DNA of 64,000 nucleotides from Streptosporangium sp. NBC_01495 (GTDB taxonomy: Bacteria; Actinomycetota; Actinomycetes; Streptosporangiales; Streptosporangiaceae). Within the stretch, counting starts at the first letter, position 1. Every line of letters starts with the position of its first letter. Shown here piece after piece: positions 1 through 9,055 of the stretch. The stretch is from contig NZ_CP109430.1 of the NCBI RefSeq assembly GCF_036250735.1, forward strand, positions 7,626,001 to 7,690,000, read 5' to 3'. The position numbers and the translations under genes are program-made. The notes under the pieces are model-generated. The model searched no databases. It was not told the origin of the DNA and saw nothing but the letters and a program-made list of their open reading frames with translations.

Positions 1-365
1 AAGTAGCGGGCGGCCTGCTGGGCGAAGTGCATCATGAGCACGGCCGCGATGCCGAAGTTGGGGGCGATCAGCGCGTTGACGCCGGGGTTGGCGTCCAGCC
101 AGCCCCTCACGGCCGCCAGCCGGGCGGCGTCGAAGCCGGTGGTGCCGACCACCGGGTGGATGCCGTGGGAGACGCACCATTCGAGGTTGCCCATCACGAC
201 GTCGGGGTGGGTGAAGTCGACCACCACCTCGGCGCCTTCCAGCTCCTCGATCGGGTCACCCTGGTCGACGGCCGCGACCAGCTCCAGATCGTCCGCCGCC
301 TCGACGGCCCTGCACACTTCGACACCGACGCGCCCTCGGGCGCCGAGAACTCCAACCCTGATCAC
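1..365 (-). CDS. dapB: 4-hydroxy-tetrahydrodipicolinate reductase, 3' end missing
   Basis: DapB reduces 4-hydroxy-tetrahydrodipicolinate with NAD(P)H in the diaminopimelate/lysine pathway (cytosol). The visible N-terminal half starts with the Rossmann motif GVLGARGRVG, followed by VVVDFTHPDVV, the dinucleotide-site GTTGFD and NFGIAAVLMMHFA, all standard for the family. GTG at 363-365 is the start because the Rossmann glycine loop follows within five residues. About 121 of roughly 245 residues are present; the rest lies beyond the left edge. It is the last visible gene of the rpsO-pnp-M16 series on the minus strand, about 110 bp after the protease gene, a usual actinobacterial order. Confidence 0.93.
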   Translation of the reverse strand, partial: MIRVGVLGARGRVGVEVCRAVEAADDLELVAAVDQGDPIEELEGAEVVVDFTHPDVVMGNLEWCVSHGIHPVVGTTGFDAARLAAVRGWLDANPGVNALIAPNFGIAAVLMMHFAQQAARY

Positions 366-477
366 GGGCCCAAGGCTATACCGCAGGCCCCCGGGACGAC
401 GGACGGCCCCGGCGCGGGATGCGCCGGGGCCGCTCGTACGTGGAAATCGCGGAAATCGGGAGCCTGGGGAAACCGCG

Positions 478-1794
478 TCAGCCGGTGACGACCGCGCTGA
501 AGTCCCGGTCCTCCTTGTAGGGGCCGATGACCGCGAGGGACATCGGGCGAGTGAGAACCTCCGAGGCGACCTCGGCGATCTGCTCCGGGGTCACCGCGTC
601 GATCCTGCCGAGCAGGTCGTCGACCGAGAGCAGCTCGTCGAAGACCAGCTCGCCCTTGCCGATCCTGGACATCCGGGATCCGGTGTCCTCCAGGCCGAGC
701 ACGAGACCGCCGCGCATCTGGCCCTTGCCGCGGACGATCTCCTCCTCGGTGATGCCGTCGGCGACCACCCGGAGCACCTCCTCGCGGCAGATCTTCAGCA
801 CGTCGTCGATCTTCGACGGCAGGCAGCCGACGTAGATGCCGAACTGGCCGGTGTCGGCGAGGGCGGAGGTGTAGGAGTAGGCCGAGTAGGCCAGGCCCCT
901 CTTCTCCCTGATCTCCTGGAACAGCCGTGAGGACATGCCGCCGCCCAGTGCCGCGTTGAGCACGCCGAGCGCGAAGCGGCGCTCGTCGGTGCGGGTCAGC
1001 GCGGTCGTGCCGAGGACCAGGTTGGCCTGCTCGGTCGGCCGGTGCACCACCCGCGTGCCGGAGCGGAGCTCGACGCCGGGCCCCGACAGGCGCGGGGGCA
1101 CCGGCGCGGCGTCCCCGCCCAGGGCCCCGGCCCGCTCGTAGGCCGCCGCGACCAGGGCCACGACCCGCTCGTGGTCGACGTTGCCCGCCACCGACACCAC
1201 GGTGTGGGTGGGCAGGTAGTAGCGCCGGTAGTACTCGGCGATCCGGTCGCGGGTGACCGCGGTGATCGAGTCGACCGTGCCGAGGATCGGCCTGCCGACC
1301 GGCGTGTCACCGTACAGCTCCGCGGAGAACTGCTCGTGCACCACGTCCGAGGGATCGTCGTCGTGCATGGCGATCTCCTCCAGGATCACGCCACGCTCGG
1401 CCTCCACGTCCTCCTCGGTGATGAGCGAGGAGGTCACCACGTCGGCGAGCACGTCGATCGCCACCCGCAGGTCCTCGTCGAGGACCCGCGCGTAGTAGCA
1501 GGTGTACTCCTTGGCGGTGAAGGCGTTGATCTCGCCGCCGATGCCCTCGATGGCCGCGGAGATCTCCAGGGCGTCCCGCGTGGGCGTGCCCTTGAACAGC
1601 AGGTGCTCAAGGAAGTGGGAGGAGCCCATGTGCTGGGGGGACTCGTCTCTCGACCCGATGCCGACCCACATGCCGACCGCGACGGAACGCACGGTCGGCA
1701 TGGACTCGGTCACCACCCGGAGCCCACCGGGAAGGACGGTGCGCTTCACGACCCCGGCGCCGTCCTTGCCGGGGTGCAGAGTGGTGGTGATCAC
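478..1794 (-). CDS. M16 family zinc peptidase (processing-peptidase type)
   Basis: A 438-residue insulinase/processing-peptidase protein. The inverted zinc motif HFLEH is at residues 60-64 (H60, E63 catalytic, H64), with the downstream acidic region EINAFTAKEYTCYYARVLDE that supplies the third ligand, and a C-terminal M16 repeat containing RLFQEIREKRGLAYS. The start is GTG at 1794, sharing the four bases GTGA with the stop of pnp, so translation is probably coupled. PNPase followed by an M16 peptidase is conserved in actinobacteria. The physiological substrate is not known. No signal peptide is seen, so it is probably cytosolic. Confidence 0.93.
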   Translation of the reverse strand: MITTTLHPGKDGAGVVKRTVLPGGLRVVTESMPTVRSVAVGMWVGIGSRDESPQHMGSSHFLEHLLFKGTPTRDALEISAAIEGIGGEINAFTAKEYTCYYARVLDEDLRVAIDVLADVVTSSLITEEDVEAERGVILEEIAMHDDDPSDVVHEQFSAELYGDTPVGRPILGTVDSITAVTRDRIAEYYRRYYLPTHTVVSVAGNVDHERVVALVAAAYERAGALGGDAAPVPPRLSGPGVELRSGTRVVHRPTEQANLVLGTTALTRTDERRFALGVLNAALGGGMSSRLFQEIREKRGLAYSAYSYTSALADTGQFGIYVGCLPSKIDDVLKICREEVLRVVADGITEEEIVRGKGQMRGGLVLGLEDTGSRMSRIGKGELVFDELLSVDDLLGRIDAVTPEQIAEVASEVLTRPMSLAVIGPYKEDRDFSAVVTG

Positions 1795-4154
1795 GAGTTG
1801 CGGTCTTCCCCTCCGCCGCCACCGCGGTTGCCACCGCCACCGCCGTTGCTACTGCTGCGGGTGCGGGTGCGGCGGGGCCGCTCCTCGCGGGGCCGGTCGT
1901 CGGCCGCGGCGGACGTCTCGGCCACCGGGTCCGCCGAGGTCGCCGAGGTCTCAGCGTCGCCGGACTCGGCCCTGGCCGCGGCCTCCTTCTCGATGACCTC
2001 GACGGGCACCAGGGAGAGCTTGCCGCGCGAGTCGATCTCGGCGATCTCCACCTGGACCTTCTCGCCGACGTTCATGACGTCCTCGACGTTCTCGATGCGC
2101 TTGCCGCCGTGCAGCTTGCGGATCTGGGAGACGTGCAGGAGGCCGTCCTTGCCCGGCATGAGGGAGATGAAGGCGCCGAAGGCGGCGATCTTGACGACCG
2201 TGCCCAGGTAGCGCTCGCCGACCTCCGGCATGTGCGGGTTCGCGATGGCGTTGATCGCCGACCTGGCCGCCTCGGCGGACGGGCCGTCGGTGGCGCCGAT
2301 GTAGATGGTTCCGTCGTCTTCCAGGGTGATCTCGGCGCCGGTGTCGTCCTGGATCTGGTTGATCATCTTGCCCTTCGGGCCGATGACCTCTCCGATCTTG
2401 TCCACCGGGATCTTGATCGTGATGATGCGCGGGGCCGTCGCGTTCATCTCCGCCGGGGAGTCGATGGCCTCCTGCATCACGTCGATGATCGCGAGGCGGG
2501 CGCCCTTGGCCTGCCGCAGCGCGGCCGACAGCACGGAGGCCGGGATGCCGTCCAGCTTGGTGTCGAGCTGGAGCGCGGTGATGACGTCCTTGGTGCCGGC
2601 GACCTTGAAGTCCATGTCGCCCATGGCGTCCTCGGCACCGAGGATGTCGGTCAGCGTGACGTACTGGTCGCCCTCGTTGATGAGGCCCATCGCGATGCCC
2701 GCGACGATGCCCTTCAGCGGGACACCCGCGTCGAGCAGCGCCATCGTCGAGGCGCAGACCGACCCCATCGAGGTCGAGCCGTTGGAGCTCAGCGCCTCGG
2801 AGACCTGGCGGATCGCGTACGGGAACTCCTCGCGCAGCGGCAGCACCGGCAGGATCGCCCGCTCGGCGAGCGCGCCGTGGCCGATCTCGCGCCGCTTGGG
2901 CGAGCCCACCCGGCCGGTCTCACCGGTGGAGTAGGGCGGGAAGTTGTAGTTGTGCATGTAGCGCTTGGTGCGCTCGGGGTTGAGCGTGTCGATCATCTGC
3001 TCCATGCGGAGCATGTTGAGCGTGGTGATGCCCAGGATCTGGGTCTCGCCGCGCTCGAACAGGGCCGAGCCGTGCACCCGGGGAACGACGTGGACCTCGG
3101 CGCTGAGCTGCCGGATGTCCTTGACGCCGCGGCCGTCGATGCGGACGCCCTCGGCGATGACCCGCTCGCGCATGAGCTTCTTGGTCAGCGACCGGAACGC
3201 GGCACCGATCTCCTTCTCGCGGCCCTCGAAGTCGGGGCCGACCTTCTCCAGCACCAGGGCCTTGACCCGGTCGAGCTCGGTCTCGCGCTCCTGCTTGCCG
3301 GCGATGGTCAGCGCGGCGGCGAGCTCGCTCCGCACCGCGCCGGTCACGGCCTCCAGGACGTCGTCCTGGTAGTCGAGGAACAGGGGGTACTCGGCGGTCT
3401 CCTTGGCGGCGACCTTCGCGACCTTGGCCTGCGCCTCGCACAGCACCTTGATGAACGGCTTGGCGGCCTCGAGGCCCTGGGCCACGGTCTCCTCGGTGGG
3501 CGCCACGGCACCCTCGGCGACCAGCTTGAGCGTGTCGCGGGTGGACTCGGCCTCGACCATCATGATCGCGACGTCGCCGTCGTCCAGGACGCGGCCCGCG
3601 ACCACCATGTCGAAGGTGGCGCTGGCCAGCTCGGTGTTGGTCGGGAACGCGATCCACTGGCCCTCGATCAGCGCGACGCGGACGCCGCCGATCGGGCCGG
3701 AGAACGGCAGCCCGGCGAGCTGGGTGGAGAGGGACGCGGCGTTGATCGCCACGACGTCGTACAGGTGCTCGGGGTGGAGCGCCATGACGGTGGCGACCAC
3801 CTGGATCTCGTTGCGCAGGCCCTTGACGAACGAGGGGCGCAGCGGCCGGTCGATCAGGCGGCAGGTGAGGATGGCGTCCTCGGAGGGACGGCCCTCACGC
3901 CGGAAGAACGAGCCGGGAATGCGGCCCGCGGCGTACATTCGCTCCTCGACGTCCACCGTGAGAGGGAAGAAGTCGAGGTTCTCCTTGGGATTCTTGGACG
4001 CGGTGGTCGCGGAAAGGACCATCGTGTCGTCGTCCAGATAGACGACGGCGGAACCCGCCGCCTGGCGCGCGAGCCGCCCGGTCTCGAACCGGATGGTACG
4101 CGTGCCGAATGAGCCGTTGTCGATAACGGCTTCGCTGCTGTGGACACCCTCCAC
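1791..4154 (-). CDS. pnp: Polyribonucleotide nucleotidyltransferase (PNPase)
   Basis: 3'-5' phosphorolytic exoribonuclease, also able to add tails, and a guanosine pentaphosphate synthetase in actinomycetes. About 787 residues: two RNase PH domains around an all-helical linker, a KH domain (IPVDKIGEVIGPKGK), an S1 domain (GTVVKIAAFGAFISLMPGK) and a disordered Arg/Gly tail. I chose GTG at 4152-4154 because AAGGAGG at 4161-4167 lies six bases upstream and the product then begins VEGVHSSEAVIDNGSFG as homologues do; the frame stays open to 4364 but that extension looks non-coding. The stop overlaps the M16 start. rpsO lies upstream on the same strand. Confidence 0.96.
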   Translation of the reverse strand: MEGVHSSEAVIDNGSFGTRTIRFETGRLARQAAGSAVVYLDDDTMVLSATTASKNPKENLDFFPLTVDVEERMYAAGRIPGSFFRREGRPSEDAILTCRLIDRPLRPSFVKGLRNEIQVVATVMALHPEHLYDVVAINAASLSTQLAGLPFSGPIGGVRVALIEGQWIAFPTNTELASATFDMVVAGRVLDDGDVAIMMVEAESTRDTLKLVAEGAVAPTEETVAQGLEAAKPFIKVLCEAQAKVAKVAAKETAEYPLFLDYQDDVLEAVTGAVRSELAAALTIAGKQERETELDRVKALVLEKVGPDFEGREKEIGAAFRSLTKKLMRERVIAEGVRIDGRGVKDIRQLSAEVHVVPRVHGSALFERGETQILGITTLNMLRMEQMIDTLNPERTKRYMHNYNFPPYSTGETGRVGSPKRREIGHGALAERAILPVLPLREEFPYAIRQVSEALSSNGSTSMGSVCASTMALLDAGVPLKGIVAGIAMGLINEGDQYVTLTDILGAEDAMGDMDFKVAGTKDVITALQLDTKLDGIPASVLSAALRQAKGARLAIIDVMQEAIDSPAEMNATAPRIITIKIPVDKIGEVIGPKGKMINQIQDDTGAEITLEDDGTIYIGATDGPSAEAARSAINAIANPHMPEVGERYLGTVVKIAAFGAFISLMPGKDGLLHVSQIRKLHGGKRIENVEDVMNVGEKVQVEIAEIDSRGKLSLVPVEVIEKEAAARAESGDAETSATSADPVAETSAAADDRPREERPRRTRTRSSSNGGGGGNRGGGGGEDRNS

Positions 4155-4473
4155 GGGGGACCTCCTTGTGGGTCGGTCGCCCGCGTCCGGCCAGACGCAC
4201 GTGTCGCGCCTGGTTCGTCGTTTTGCCGGCTCCCCGTAGGTGCAGCGCCGGTCTTCGATCGAAGCGCCCGGTTCCGTATGGCTTGTGCCATGATGACCGG
4301 GGGCCACTACCGAGGACCGGCCCTCCGACGCCGTGGGGCGCGCTTGCTTGCGGACGCGGGGCACTGTCTCGGCTATTCAGTTTGCTCACCGGGGCGGCGT
4401 CTTCGTGGCGCGACGCGCCGACACCACCCCATATGAGATGAGGGAGCGGCGCGAACGCCACTCCCTCATGACA
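4155..4473. other. rpsO-pnp intergenic region
   Basis: A 319-bp gap between rpsO and pnp, both on the minus strand. It holds the hairpin just after rpsO and the strong pnp ribosome-binding site at 4161-4167. In well-studied bacteria this spacer carries a pnp promoter and an RNase III processing site used for PNPase autoregulation. I see no second hairpin of comparable strength and could not place a promoter with confidence. Confidence 0.6.
4438..4469 (-). terminator. Hairpin after rpsO
   Basis: Arms 4438-4446 (ATGAGGGAG) and 4461-4469 (CTCCCTCAT) are perfect complements, extended inward by GGCG/CGCC after one mismatch, with a CGAA loop. It begins four bases past the rpsO stop. There is no T-run, as is common for actinomycete terminators. 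It may act as a terminator, or as an RNase III processing site between rpsO and pnp. Confidence 0.7.
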
Positions 4474-4743
4474 CTATCGGCGCAGGCCGAGCCGCTCGAT
4501 GAGCGAGCGGTAGCGCGCGATGTCCTTGCTCTGCAGGTACTTCAGCAGCCGGCGACGGCGGCCGACGAGCAGCAGCAGGCCACGACGGCTGTGGTGGTCG
4601 TGCTTGTGCACCTTCAGGTGCTCGGTGAGCTCGCTGATGCGCTTGCTCAGCAGCGCGATCTGCACCTCGGGGGAACCGGTGTCGGTCTCACCCTTGGCGT
4701 AGTCACCGATGATCTGCTTCTTTGCTGCGGTGTCGAGCGACAC
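4474..4743 (-). CDS. rpsO: 30S ribosomal protein S15
   Basis: An 89-residue S15, full length for the family, which binds 16S rRNA helices in the central domain of the 30S subunit. The motifs TGSPEVQIALLSKRI and HSRRGLLLLVGRRRRLLKYL are diagnostic. The start is GTG at 4743 with AAGGAG five bases upstream. A 3' hairpin follows at once and pnp lies downstream, the usual rpsO-pnp arrangement. Confidence 0.97.
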   Translation of the reverse strand: MSLDTAAKKQIIGDYAKGETDTGSPEVQIALLSKRISELTEHLKVHKHDHHSRRGLLLLVGRRRRLLKYLQSKDIARYRSLIERLGLRR

Positions 4744-4929
4744 TTTTCTCCTTGAACCTCTGCGGGCACGCGCAATTCCGGCTCCCCGAACGACCGTGCG
4801 TGCCTACAGTCGCCGTGGCGAGATCAGCACCGGGATCGTAAGACACCGGTTACAGAGCTGACATGCCAGGTTACCACCGGCTTCAGCGGCCCCGCACATC
4901 CTACGAGAGCCCGGCGAGCCTTGCCCGCA

Positions 4930-4950
4930 AACCCCGGTGGGACCGGGGTT
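4930..4950 (-). terminator. Hairpin after ribF
   Basis: AACCCCGG and CCGGGGTT form a perfect 8-bp stem around a five-base loop, about 70 bp beyond the ribF stop. It is the most likely 3' end of the long rimP-to-ribF transcript. The DNA between it and the stop has a loose direct repeat (GGGACCCGAGGGCC near 4954 and GGGACACGAGGGCC near 4985). Confidence 0.55.
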
Positions 4951-5021
4951 CCGGGACCCGAGGGCCACCTGGCGCGAGGACCGTGGGACACGAGGGCCGG
5001 GTGGGACCGCGCGGGAGAAGG

Positions 5022-5975
5022 TCAGCTCGTCAGGCGCCGCACCTCGTCCACGTCGGCGTGGATCTGCGCGACGAGCGCCTCGATCGAGTCGAACCTGGTG
5101 TTGCCGCGCAGCCTCGGCCCGAAGTCGACGGCCACGTGCGCGCCGTAGAGGTCGAGGTCGTCGCGGTCGAGGGCGTACGCCTCGACGGTGCGGGGCACGC
5201 CCTCGAAGGTCGGGTTGGTGCCCACGGAGATCGCCGCGGGCCAGCGCTCGCCGCCGTAGACCGCGGGCAGGTTGCCGGTCTCGACACCCTGCAGCCAGCC
5301 GGCGTAGACGCCGTCGGCGGGGATGGCGGTGAACTCCGGCGACTCCAGGTTGGCCGTCGGGAACCCGAGCTGCCGGCCGCGCTGGTAACCGCGGACGACC
5401 ACGCCCTCGACCCGGTGCGGGCGGCCGAGCGTCTGCCTGACCGCCTCCATGTCGCCGGAGGCGATCTGCTCGCGGATCAGGGTGGAGGAGATCGTCTCCC
5501 CGTCGCTGACCAGCGGGACCGCCTCGGCCACGAAGTCGTACTTCTCCCCGAGGGTGCGCAGCGTCTCCACGTCACCGGAGGCCTTGTGGCCGAAGCGGAA
5601 GTTCTCCCCCACCACGACCCCGGCGGCGTGCAGCCGGTCGACGAGCACGGTCTGCACGAACTCGTCCGGGCTCATCCGGGAGAACTCCAGCGTGAACGGC
5701 AGGACGCACACCGCGTCGACGCCCAGCCCCGCGAGGAGCTCGGTGCGGTGCCTGGCCGTCGTCAGCCTCGGAGGGTGCGTGCCCGGCCGCACCACCTCCT
5801 CCGGATGCGGGTCGAAGGTCACCACCACCGAGGACACCCCGAGACGCGCGGCCATCGCGACGGCACGGGCCACCATCTGCTGGTGCCCGCGGTGAACGCC
5901 GTCGAAGACGCCGATCGTGACGACGGACCTGCCCCAGTCTCCGGGCACGTCGTCCAATCCGTGCCAGCCTCGCAC
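5022..5975 (-). CDS. ribF: Bifunctional riboflavin kinase / FAD synthetase
   Basis: Makes FMN from riboflavin and FAD from FMN. The N-terminal FAD synthetase domain starts SVVTIGVFDGVHRGHQQ, a nucleotidyltransferase HxGH site, followed by the ISST(L)IREQI motif. The C-terminal riboflavin kinase domain has GFPTANL, VYAGW and the EAYALDRDDLDLYG region. I prefer GTG at 5975, giving about 317 residues, with AGGGAAGAGG five bases upstream; the frame is open to 6101 but the extra residues do not resemble the family. It is the last gene of the operon and follows truB by about 190 bp. Confidence 0.94.
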   Translation of the reverse strand: MRGWHGLDDVPGDWGRSVVTIGVFDGVHRGHQQMVARAVAMAARLGVSSVVVTFDPHPEEVVRPGTHPPRLTTARHRTELLAGLGVDAVCVLPFTLEFSRMSPDEFVQTVLVDRLHAAGVVVGENFRFGHKASGDVETLRTLGEKYDFVAEAVPLVSDGETISSTLIREQIASGDMEAVRQTLGRPHRVEGVVVRGYQRGRQLGFPTANLESPEFTAIPADGVYAGWLQGVETGNLPAVYGGERWPAAISVGTNPTFEGVPRTVEAYALDRDDLDLYGAHVAVDFGPRLRGNTRFDSIEALVAQIHADVDEVRRLTS

Positions 5976-6164
5976 CGCAGCCTCTTCCCTCGTAGCGGAT
6001 GAACCCCTAAAGCCTGCCATGCTCCCGGCCCTTCTCCCCAATCGGGGAGCCCCTTGTCCGTGGCGCGTCCCTGACCTGGAAAGGTCTCCGGAGGAGCCCA
6101 AGGGCCCCGGAGGACCCCCGGACGCCCTCGCGGGAACTGAGCGGGGCGATCGACGGACGGGCCG

Positions 6165-7064
6165 TCAGGGGACGAAGACCGCCAGGGACCTGGCGATCTG
6201 GCCCTGCTCCTCCACCAGCGCCACCAGGGTGCTGTCGGGGCCGAACACCCCGATCGGCCCGCTCCCCAGGCCCAGCGCGGGCAGCCGCCCGCCGTGCGCC
6301 ACGGAGGCCGCCTCCTCGGCGGTCACGTCCCGGCGGGGGAAGGCCGCCGCGACCGCGTCGGCCATCGGCAGGATCACGCACTCGGCGGCGAGCCGCTCCA
6401 GGGTATGGGCCGCCGACAGGTCGTAGGGACCCACCCGGGTACGGCGCAGGGCGGTCAGGTGCCCGCCGACCCCCAGGTCGGCGCCCAGGTCGCGGGCGAG
6501 CGCGCGGATGTAGGTGCCGCTGGAACAGGACACCGAGGCGTCGACGTCGACGAGGTCACCGTGCCGGCGTACGGCGGTGATCTCGAAGCCGGACACGGTC
6601 ACCGGGCGAGGTTTGAGCTCGACCTCCTCGCCCGCCCTGGCCCGCTTGTAGGCCCGCTCGCCGTTCACCTTGATGGCACTGACCTGCGGCGGGGTCTGCA
6701 TGATCGGACCGGTCAGCGTGGCGACGCCCTTCCTGACGTCCTCCTCGGCGACCTGTGCCGCCGAGGCCGTGGCGATGATCTCGCCCTCGGCGTCGTCGGT
6801 GTTGGTGGTCTGGCCGAGGCGGATCGTGGCGTCGTAGCCCTTCTCGGTGAGCGCGAGGTGGCCGAGCAGGCGGGTGGCCTTCTCGACGCCGACCACCAGC
6901 ACACCGGTGGCCATCGGGTCCAGGGTGCCCGCGTGGCCGACCTTCCGGGTGCCCGCGATGCCGCGGAGCTTGGCCACGACGTCGTGCGAAGTCCACTCCG
7001 CGGGCTTGTCAACGATGATCAGCCCGCTCGGCGGCGGGGTGCGCTTGGCGCGAGCCGTACTCAT
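6165..7064 (-). CDS. truB: tRNA pseudouridine(55) synthase
   Basis: Isomerises U55 in the T loop of tRNAs. The N-terminal GLIIVDKPAEWTSHDVV and the catalytic HAGTLDPMATGVLVV block (nucleophile Asp49) are intact. The C-terminal part has the actinobacterial TruB extension ending in a small PUA-like region. 299 residues, ordinary length. Start ATG 7064 with AAGGA five bases upstream. It lies between nrnA and ribF on the minus strand, part of the ribosome-maturation operon. Confidence 0.95.
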   Translation of the reverse strand: MSTARAKRTPPPSGLIIVDKPAEWTSHDVVAKLRGIAGTRKVGHAGTLDPMATGVLVVGVEKATRLLGHLALTEKGYDATIRLGQTTNTDDAEGEIIATASAAQVAEEDVRKGVATLTGPIMQTPPQVSAIKVNGERAYKRARAGEEVELKPRPVTVSGFEITAVRRHGDLVDVDASVSCSSGTYIRALARDLGADLGVGGHLTALRRTRVGPYDLSAAHTLERLAAECVILPMADAVAAAFPRRDVTAEEAASVAHGGRLPALGLGSGPIGVFGPDSTLVALVEEQGQIARSLAVFVP

Positions 7065-7094
7065 TTTGGTCCTTACAGGCGTGCCGGGAAGATT

Positions 7095-8102
7095 TTACAG
7101 CAGTGCCCGGAGACTCGCGATCGTCTCCTCGACGGGCTGGTGGGAGGTGAAACCCGCCGCCTTGGCGTGGCCGCCGCCCCCCAGCGCGGCGCTGACGCGC
7201 GAGACGTCCACCCCGCCCTTGGAGCGCATGGAGACCTGCCAGACGCCGTCGTCGTCCTCCTTGAGGATCGTGGCGACATCCGCCTCGTCGGTGCGCCGGA
7301 TCACGTCGATGATCCCCTCGACCTCGTCGTACGGCAGCCCGTACGCGGCGCGGTCGGCGCGGGTGACAAACGTCCAGACCAGGCCGCCGCCCACCTCGGC
7401 CTCCAGCCGCACCCTGCCGAGCACGACGCCGAGTACCTTCAGGTAGCCGAACGGGGAACGATCCCACAGCTCTCGGGCGATCTTCTCGGGATCGAGCCCG
7501 GTGGCCAGCAGCCGGGCGGCCATGGCGTGCGCCTCGGGGGTGGTGGAGGAGTGCCTGAAGGAGCCGGTGTCGGTAACGAGCCCGACGTACAGGCAGGTCG
7601 CGATGTCCCTGTCGACCGGCAGGCCGAGCCGGTGGATCAGCTCCTCGGCGAGCACGGCGGTGGCCGCGGCGCCGGGATCGACCAGGTTGAGGGTGCCGAA
7701 CCCGGTGTTGGAGGGGTGGTGGTCCAGCACGACCAGCTCGTTCGCCTTGACCGTGTTGCCGGTCAGCACACCGAGACGCCCGACGGTGGGAACGTCGAAG
7801 GTGACCATCACCTCGGGCGCGGCGGGGTAGTGCGCGGGGTCGGCCAGCAGCTCCTGCCCGGGGAGGAAACGCAGCAGCCTGGGCACCGTGAAGCGCCGGT
7901 CGCCGAAGGAGGCGGTGACCCGCTTGCCCGCCGCGCGCAGTGCGAGCCCGACTGCCAGCATGGAACCGAGCGCGTCGCCGTCGGGCGAGACGTGACAGGC
8001 CAGCGCGATCTCGTCCGCGTCGGAGATGAGCTCGACGGCCCGGGCCCAGTCTTGACCGGACACCGGGCCCGTCGAGTCGTCGTCACGCAGGGCGGGCGTC
8101 AC
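7095..8102 (-). CDS. nrnA: DHH-family phosphoesterase (NrnA-like nanoRNase / pAp phosphatase)
   Basis: A DHH/DHHA1 protein of 335 residues. Metal-site motifs: CHVSPDGDALGS, FDVPTVGRLG, VVLDHHPSN (the DHH signature), and a C-terminal GGGGHAKAAGF substrate-binding loop. Family members degrade oligoribonucleotides of 2-5 nt and dephosphorylate 3'-phosphoadenosine 5'-phosphate. The GTG start shares GTGA with the rbfA stop, so translation is probably coupled to rbfA. The position between rbfA and truB is conserved in actinobacteria. Confidence 0.92.
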   Translation of the reverse strand: MTPALRDDDSTGPVSGQDWARAVELISDADEIALACHVSPDGDALGSMLAVGLALRAAGKRVTASFGDRRFTVPRLLRFLPGQELLADPAHYPAAPEVMVTFDVPTVGRLGVLTGNTVKANELVVLDHHPSNTGFGTLNLVDPGAAATAVLAEELIHRLGLPVDRDIATCLYVGLVTDTGSFRHSSTTPEAHAMAARLLATGLDPEKIARELWDRSPFGYLKVLGVVLGRVRLEAEVGGGLVWTFVTRADRAAYGLPYDEVEGIIDVIRRTDEADVATILKEDDDGVWQVSMRSKGGVDVSRVSAALGGGGHAKAAGFTSHQPVEETIASLRALL

Positions 8103-8581
8103 GTCGCGGAGTGTCCCGCGCGTTCCGAGGATTCGTCTTCTTCGTCCCCGGATTCGTCGTCCCTGTCCTCGGGTTTGCGGTAGGGGTCGGCGTCCCCGGC
8201 GTGCGAGGCCCCCTCGGCCCGCTTGGCGATCTCCACGTCCCTGGCCTTCGCCTCGGCGAGCAGGTCCTCCAGGTGACGAGCGGTGTCGGGGAGCGGGTCG
8301 TGGGTGAACGTCAGCGTCGGCGTGTGGCGCAGGCCCGTCTGACGGCCCACCTCCGAGCGGATGAGCCCCTTGGCGCTCTCCAGTGCCACGGCGGAGTCGG
8401 CCCGCTCGGCCTCGGAGCCGAACACGGTGTAGAACACCGTGGCCTCGCCCAGGTCGTTGGTGATGCGCGTGTCCGTCACGGTCACGAACCCCAGCCTGGG
8501 GTCCTTGATCCGGCGCTCCAGCATCTCCGCCACGATCTGCTGGATCCGGTCGGCGATCTTGCGCGCGCGTGCGGCGTCCAT
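8099..8581 (-). CDS. rbfA: 30S ribosome-binding factor A
   Basis: Late 30S maturation factor that binds near the 5' end of 16S rRNA. 160 residues: the KH-type core begins RARKIADRIQQIVAEMLERRIKDPRLGFVTVTD and continues through HTPTLTFTHDPLPDTARHLEDLL. A charged, disordered tail (EDRDDESGDEEDESSE) follows. Start ATG 8581 with GGGGGGAG just upstream. The stop overlaps the nrnA start by four bases. Confidence 0.95.
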   Translation of the reverse strand: MDAARARKIADRIQQIVAEMLERRIKDPRLGFVTVTDTRITNDLGEATVFYTVFGSEAERADSAVALESAKGLIRSEVGRQTGLRHTPTLTFTHDPLPDTARHLEDLLAEAKARDVEIAKRAEGASHAGDADPYRKPEDRDDESGDEEDESSERAGHSAT

Positions 8582-8646
8582 AGCTCCCCCCTTCTCACGG
8601 GGATGGCCGGTGGCGGTAGGGGATCCGCGACCGGCCGTCTCCGTAT

Positions 8647-8946
8647 CTAGTCTTCGTCCTCGTTGTAGAGCCGATGTCTGGCGGACAGCAGCTCGATCTC
8701 CGGGTGGAAGGCGATCAGTCGCTCGCAGTCGTCCAGCACCGCGCCGCAGTTGGCGGCGGTGGAGGAGACGACCGCGATCCCGATCTCGGTACGGCGGTGC
8801 AGATCAAGGTGGCCGGTCTCCGCGACGGCCACACCCGGGAACCGTCGCTGTACCTCGGCGACGATGGGACGCACCACCGAGCGCTTCTGCTTCAGCGAGT
8901 GGACGTCGCCGAGCAGGATGTCCAATGTCAGGGCACCTACATACAT
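8647..8946 (-). CDS. YlxP-like DUF503 protein
   Basis: A 99-residue DUF503 protein, a small ferredoxin-fold family found beside infB and rbfA in Gram-positive bacteria. The N-terminus MYVGALTLDILLGDVHSLKQ, the RRFPGVAVAETGHLDLH strand and ENV-type IGIAVVSS strand are typical. Function is not firmly established; the location suggests a role in ribosome assembly or translation initiation. ATG 8946 has only a weak upstream GAGTGACC. It sits about 65 bp before rbfA and 109 bp after infB on the same strand. Confidence 0.9.
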   Translation of the reverse strand: MYVGALTLDILLGDVHSLKQKRSVVRPIVAEVQRRFPGVAVAETGHLDLHRRTEIGIAVVSSTAANCGAVLDDCERLIAFHPEIELLSARHRLYNEDED

Positions 8947-9055
8947 AGTGGGTCACTCGCCACGATGATCACCGTGCCACGGGCTCGGGCCCCGCCCGCC
9001 GGCCGCGCACCCGAGGGGCGCGGCCGGTGGAACGGTTCCTCTGCCTGTCGAGGCA

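Noticed and set aside
4155..4364. Longer PNPase N-terminus
   Set aside because: The extra 70 codons are Arg/Thr-rich and the AAGGAGG at 4161-4167 fits the GTG at 4154.
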